NCBI GenBank assembly: GCA_037039685.1 | Contig: JAWNGF010000003.1 | Location: forward strand, 4,686,571-4,750,570 | Direction of reading: 5' to 3' | DNA from: Ceratobasidium sp. AG-K | Taxonomy: Eukaryota > Basidiomycota > Agaricomycetes > Cantharellales > Ceratobasidiaceae | DNA: 64,000 nucleotides | Shown here: in pieces, positions 59,841 to 64,000 of the stretch | How the letters are laid out: every line of letters starts with the position of its first letter | How positions within the stretch are numbered: position 1 is the stretch's first letter | The notes under the pieces: model-generated | What the model was told of the DNA's origin: nothing | Database searches by the model: none | The model's input: only the letters and a program-made list of their open reading frames with translations | Translations under genes and position numbers: made by a program

Positions 59841-61315
59841 TTAAACGTCAAACCCGAATCGACCATGCATCCGCGTTACAATCTCCAAGTAGTTTGGCTC
59901 ATTTTCAGGAGTAATTTTGCCGTGCCTAACTAGGAAGTCGACTAGCACTACATTTTGGTGAGCATCAATCTGAAGGGGACGTTACGAGTAGGGAGTACCT
60001 AGAGCGCTGTTGCGTTTAAAATTTCCGGCATGCATTTGTTCGACGACAGCCTCCCAAGTCATTAGCTGGGATGCCGTAAAAGATATTGATCCAAGGGAGC
60101 ACGTCAAACGAAAATTGGAGGTTTAAAGCCATTTGATCGGTCAAAAACTAGCTAGGAACCGTTGAAACCGTTGCGCACCTCAAAGCTTTCCACTTCTCCG
60201 TCCAATGGCTTGGGTACGAATGCCGGGTCATCCTCCGAGGGACAGAGCATATCATACACGTACCTACAAACGCCCCGATATAAGCATGACATTTGTGCAA
60301 AGGCACGCCCACTTACTCGACTTCAGGTTGTAGGTTTCCTCTCACGTTTCTAAACGTATGTCGTCAGATTTAAGTGTAACTTGATCGCCATACTAGGTGG
60401 TACGAACTGGTAAAAATAGCTAGCAGCTCCAACGGTCTTGACAGCTTTCCTACATACGTCTGGAGCGAGACTCCCTTCCTCTTCGCACTCCTTTATCATC
60501 GATTCGAAGGGCGTCATGCCATTGGGGATCCCACCGGCGACTGAGTTGTCCAGAAACCCCGGCCAGCTGAGTCGGTAGGTTCTAGTTGACGATTACCATG
60601 AGGAGCATGCTATTTGGCTTACGTTTGTTTCGTTTTCGATCGGCGAGGGACCCAAATTTTGTAATCGGGCGTATACTATTTGTTCGGAACAAGTTGCATA
60701 AGTGCGGGTACGCATACACCGACAAAGTACCAACACACCATCGTCATATGGACGCCGTAACTGATGCGGCCAACGCAAGGCTATAAGTCCTATTTGTGCG
60801 GACGTGGAATATGACACTCACGTAACAAGTCCGAAAAGCTCACACGCTGAACGCTCCAGTGTAAATGCAATTTCTTGTCCAACTCCGATATTCTTAAATG
60901 GATGCGCGTAAATTGTATACTTTTCATTGCGCCACTGTCTACCCCCAATCGCATCGGCGAATAACCCTTCGGTGCGCCATGCTAGGCAGGTTTGCTCGAT
61001 AGCTTCCGAGCGCTCCTGAGGAGTTTTGAGGTGCTCGCCGAATGCAATTGCTCTGACTTCTGAAGACCGTGACGTGTGCGCGACGCTAGACGAGCCGCGA
61101 GTCGCCTCAGGATTTTGCAGTTTGTCGAAAGAGAAAGGTCCTTCCGGAGATGATATAATCTTTTCTACCACATCAGGGTGGATTTGACCGATTATATCTT
61201 GGGGGGAGGTATGCTTGAGGGATAAGAAAAAGGGTACGAATCGTTGCGAAGCGAGGGTGGTAGGCTTGAAGTTGTCCGCCGCTTCCACGATATGAAGTAA
61301 AGACTTGGATTCCAT
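59841..61315 (-). CDS. DUF4743-Nudix hydrolase (thiamine pyrophosphokinase-related family)
   Basis: The start at 61315 gives MESKSLLHIVEAADNFKPTT. The N-terminal DUF4743 domain shows RSEAIEQTCLAWRTEGLFAD, GGRQWRNEKYTIYAHPF, FTLERSACELFGLVT and YGVHMTM. The Nudix part follows across several short exons: TPDYKIWVPRRSKTKQT, FLDNSVAGGIPNGMTPFESM plus IKECEEEGSL (a Nudix box with Lys for the usual Arg), YVYDMLCPSEDDPAFVPKPL and DGEVESFE. The end is VLVDFLVRHGKITPENEPNY, closing GRFGFDV with TAA at 59841-59843. About seven introns. The relatives, such as plant NUDT24 and yeast YJR142W-type proteins, act on damaged thiamine diphosphates; the substrate here is inferred. It is divergent from the small membrane-protein gene, with 185 bp between start codons. 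Confidence 0.88.
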
Positions 61316-61500
61316 GCTGGAAAGCTGATGCGATAACTATGACTCGGTGGTGGGCAAGTCCCAATTAGGATGGAATGATTGACAGTCGATTTAGTCACGT
61401 GCGCGAAACAATTTATTGACCAACGCGTTCATTGACTTTGGTTAGCGCTTCATTTGTCGATATATCTCATTATAACAATTTAGTGCCTAATAGGAGCGCA

Positions 61501-61793
61501 ATGGCGAGCACGAAACAACCACTTCCAGCTGACGCCCGACGTATTCGGACGATTATTTGGTCTGCACCATTGCTGGTCGTCACGTCGTGTGAGTGCGGGA
61601 ATAGCACTGCCATGAGGCAAGAATCGGCTCTGACCGGAAGCTTGTAGATGTATTGTATAATCGCCTCGTGCTAGGAAAGGAGCGAAGGAGGGTGGAAGTT
61701 GAAGCGCGCGAGCACCCTCATACCCGGATAGCAGACGATGCATTCATGAGAACTTACCCAGATGGTTCGAATACCAAAGCGAATCCATCGTAG
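61501..61793 (+). CDS. Small single-pass membrane protein, unknown
   Basis: Two exons (61501-61588 and 61648-61793) flank a 59-bp intron with a GTGAGT donor and TTGTAG acceptor. The 77-residue product starts MASTKQPLPADARRIRTIIW. A hydrophobic segment reads IIWSAPLLVVTSYVLYNRLV, with basic residues on both sides (RRIR before, KERRR after), then a hydrophilic tail ending in DGSNTKANPS. The splice restores one frame that is otherwise interrupted, and it falls inside the membrane segment, which supports the model. Size and charge pattern resemble small mitochondrial inner-membrane proteins; I do not recognise a named family. It is convergent with MIC10, 173 bp apart. Confidence 0.7.
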
Positions 61794-61966
61794 CTTGAAG
61801 GTCAATCGATTCCATTGGTGCCAAAAAGCAGTCACGATCCTATGGTTTTATAAGTGATAAGCCCAAGGGTCTATGAGTAACCCTCGACCTTTCTCATTAA
61901 AAACAGTAAAATCATTGAATTGTCTATTGCGGTCAAGGTGAAAAAGATACATGGATGAGCCCGCTT

Positions 61967-62492
61967 TTACTTTTGTTCCTTGAGGACGGAGGGAGGGACG
62001 ATCCGTGTACCGGGTATGCGTGCGGGATTAAACGACCGGTCGCAATCGGCGTAGGCAGCACCTGGGAGTCAAACACAAGCATATCAGAATTGGATGTGCA
62101 GTATAAATTAAGCCTGAATAAAGGCTTATCATACCAGCTCCAAACCCTGTTGAGAGGGCGACGGGCCAGCCGCGACCTGGATATTTGATTAGCTTGCTTC
62201 GAGTCCGGAATAATCGTTAGGAAGCTACGTACGGCGGAACAAGAGAACAGTTGCAACGACTCCAACTCCAAATCCAACGCCGCTAGTGGCAAGTAATGTC
62301 AATAAGGTCAGGGCTCGACGCATTTATGAGGTGATGCAGCACCGTGACGTACGATTTGACAATTAGATCGGCGACACAGCGGTCATACTAAATATTCAGT
62401 CGTAAGGTTTGTGAGAAATGTAGAAGATGATATTGCTCGAATACCTTCTGGCTAATGATTTCTTCGCTGGACGTTTTGGAGGGAGCAGACAT
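61967..62492 (-). CDS. MIC10: MICOS complex subunit MIC10
   Basis: Mic10 is the small core subunit of the MICOS complex that bends the inner mitochondrial membrane at crista junctions. The start at 62492 gives MSAPSKTSSEEIISQK. Five short exons read on as YDRCVADLIVKS, GVGFGVGVVATVLLFRR, RGWPVALSTGFGAG and AAYADCDRSFNPARIPGTRI, ending VLKEQK with TAA at 61967-61969. Both transmembrane segments carry the required glycine motifs (GVGFGVG and GFGAG), separated by a short positively charged loop, giving the expected hairpin. Total length is about 95 residues, usual for the family. Exon phases join cleanly, so the model is strong despite the fragmentation. Confidence 0.92.
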
Positions 62493-62965
62493 CGTGGTGA
62501 GAGCCGCGGGCAAGCCAGCGAGGACACGTGACATCATAGCCGTTGCACACGTGATTTATTCCCAGACTTAGACTTAAACTCGACTTCATTCTTGTGCGCT
62601 GGTGGGTCAATCGTACTAGGCACACAAGGGCAAAACTTCAGATATAGATCGAAGTGGATTAAGCAAGCAATATAAATTCACTTCGCGCATGCTTGGTCTG
62701 TTCGAACCTTTTTGCAGTTGCCCGAGCGGGATTTGTTTGTTCCAATGAAACCTATGGTCCAAGAGCTACTTCACAATCCTTGGAATCTACCCCTATCTCC
62801 TATGTGAAAATGAGTTGCTCCTGAGTCCAGTTGGACTTTTAGCACCTCTACTTCTTGGTCGCAAAACTTTCCGACCACAGTACTCAGCTTGCACAATGAG
62901 ACGTGGATACACTGGTATGCGCACCATGGATCCTGGTAGGGTATAGCTAACCATATTATTCTAGA
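62493..62965. other. Region upstream of the Ser/Arg-rich gene
   Basis: This probably holds the MIC10 promoter and the 5' exon or exons of the next gene. A frame at about 62815-62940 (SSWTFSTSTSWSQNF, NETWIHWYAHHG) may be an upstream exon, but its phase did not join cleanly to the exon at 62966. Confidence 0.4.
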
Positions 62966-64000
62966 CACAGCCCGAAACCGCGATCAGCGGGAGGATAATG
63001 AGGCATCCGATTACTCTCGAGACGACGAGCTCCCGCAACAGGCTCGATACCGCAGTTCCTCACGGAGTCGACACGACACATCACCTCCCCCAAGACGATC
63101 TTCATTCACAAACAAGGAAAGACCCAGTGGTATTCCTCGGCCGGGCAGCCACGTCCCGTCCCGTTTGCCAAGTGCTTTGAAGACTCCTCGAAGCCGGTCT
63201 TATAGCTCATCTTCCTCTGCGGATTCGCAAATTACGAATGAGGATATTATTCCTCCTGTACCTCATATGTCTGTTGAAAGGGGACGTTCTGGGTCGGCTA
63301 AGCCAAGTAATCAGGAACTGGCGCCTCGCTCCGAGAATGTGCTTGCACCACAAGCTGGTTTATCTCGTCGACCAACGTCTGTCTCACGCTCCCGTTCTCG
63401 CTCTTACTCTCGTTCCGGAACTACTATCCCTGAACCTCATCCTCCCCCGCTTCCTGGATCCAACTCGGATGGCGATGACTCACTCGAGCTTCATCTCGGT
63501 CAAGAGTCCGAGCGGACACCTAATCCCAAGCAATCCTCATGGGCCAAGGATCGACGTCGCTTTGCTGATCCAACAACCTCAGCTCGAAGCACAAGTGAAG
63601 CGAGCGGATACGACCCACCACCTACTCCTGTTATACCGGGACGGAAGGCCTCTCTAAAAACGCCAACTAATTATAGAAGCTCAGCTGCGCCTGGTACAAA
63701 TGCCCCACTTGTTTCGAATCGCATTCCGTCTGTGACGTCCAAACCTGCCTGTGTTCCGATCGAAGAACGACGTTCGTCGGATTACGATGAAAGTTCGCAG
63801 GCAAGTTCTCGGTCAGGCTCGGCGGGTAATGGTCATGTCCGACACGACAACTTGTCAAATGAGGCTTCTCAGCGTGGCACCCCTCGTCCGCGAGGGACAA
63901 ACGAGCCCGCTCGAGTTGATTTCACAAAGCCATCCCAGATTGGAACTGAAAATGCTCATGCACCGCCGACTAAACCCGGCTGGCCTCGCAGCAATCGCTA
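62966..64000 (+). CDS. Ser/Arg/Pro-rich disordered protein, partial
   Basis: One frame stays open from an acceptor (TTCTAG) at 62965 to the window end, about 345 codons without a stop. It reads TARNRDQREDNEASDYSRDD, RRSSFTNKERPSGIPRPGSH, SVSRSRSRSYSRSGTTIPEP and DRRRFADPTTSARS. Composition is dominated by Ser, Arg and Pro with no folded domain visible. Short SR runs recall splicing-related or cytoskeletal adaptor proteins, but no family can be named. Both the true start and the 3' end are missing here. The first internal Met codon in frame is at about 63267. Confidence 0.65.

Overview
The window is nuclear DNA of a filamentous basidiomycete. Nearly every gene is split by short introns of about 50-65 bp with GT-AG ends. 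It carries F-box-like/LRR proteins and a CaaX-type pheromone precursor of the kind seen in Agaricomycetes. The gene style suggests Ceratobasidiaceae (Rhizoctonia/Ceratobasidium), but that placement is inference. Gene models below were made by reading exons across introns by eye. Outer boundaries are firmer than the individual splice sites.

Layout. 1-2609: the 3' end of ALG3 (+) converges on a complete SOF1/DCAF13-like WD40 gene (-). 2735-7546: a complete hAT transposon with 17-bp terminal inverted repeats, an exact 8-bp target-site duplication, an apparently intact BED-finger transposase, and an unexplained 214-bp internal inverted repeat. 7899-31380: a segmental tandem duplication holding two giant genes (-) of roughly 2,500 codons each. 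Each encodes a GTP-binding domain, a Cys/His-rich zinc-binding region and a C-terminal von Willebrand A (vWA) domain. A truncated, frameshifted vWA pseudogene lies between them. This is the most unusual region of the window.

31393-36289: an LDB17/SPIN90-type actin-regulator gene and eIF2-beta. 36700-36870: an oxidoreductase relic. 37111-41068: two tandem F-box-like genes. 41219-45275: SPT5, divergent from the second F-box gene. 45476-50270: three coiled-coil genes. Two are clear paralogues with an RRM-like N-terminus and the third has a Cys2His2-like motif. 50271-53249: a 3-kb gene desert with one zinc-finger relic. 53250-55156: a GH1 beta-glucosidase with a possible N-myristoylation signal instead of a secretion signal. 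55671-58155: a DUF2461 protein with a long basic nuclear-type N-terminus. 59389-59499: a 36-residue putative lipopeptide mating pheromone precursor ending in CVIA. 59841-64000: a DUF4743/Nudix protein, a small single-pass membrane protein, MIC10, and a Ser/Arg-rich protein that runs off the end.

Most of the window is housekeeping: N-glycosylation, rRNA processing, translation initiation, transcription elongation, endocytic actin and mitochondrial cristae. Three accessory blocks interrupt it: the hAT element, the giant GTPase-vWA pair, and the coiled-coil and pheromone stretches.
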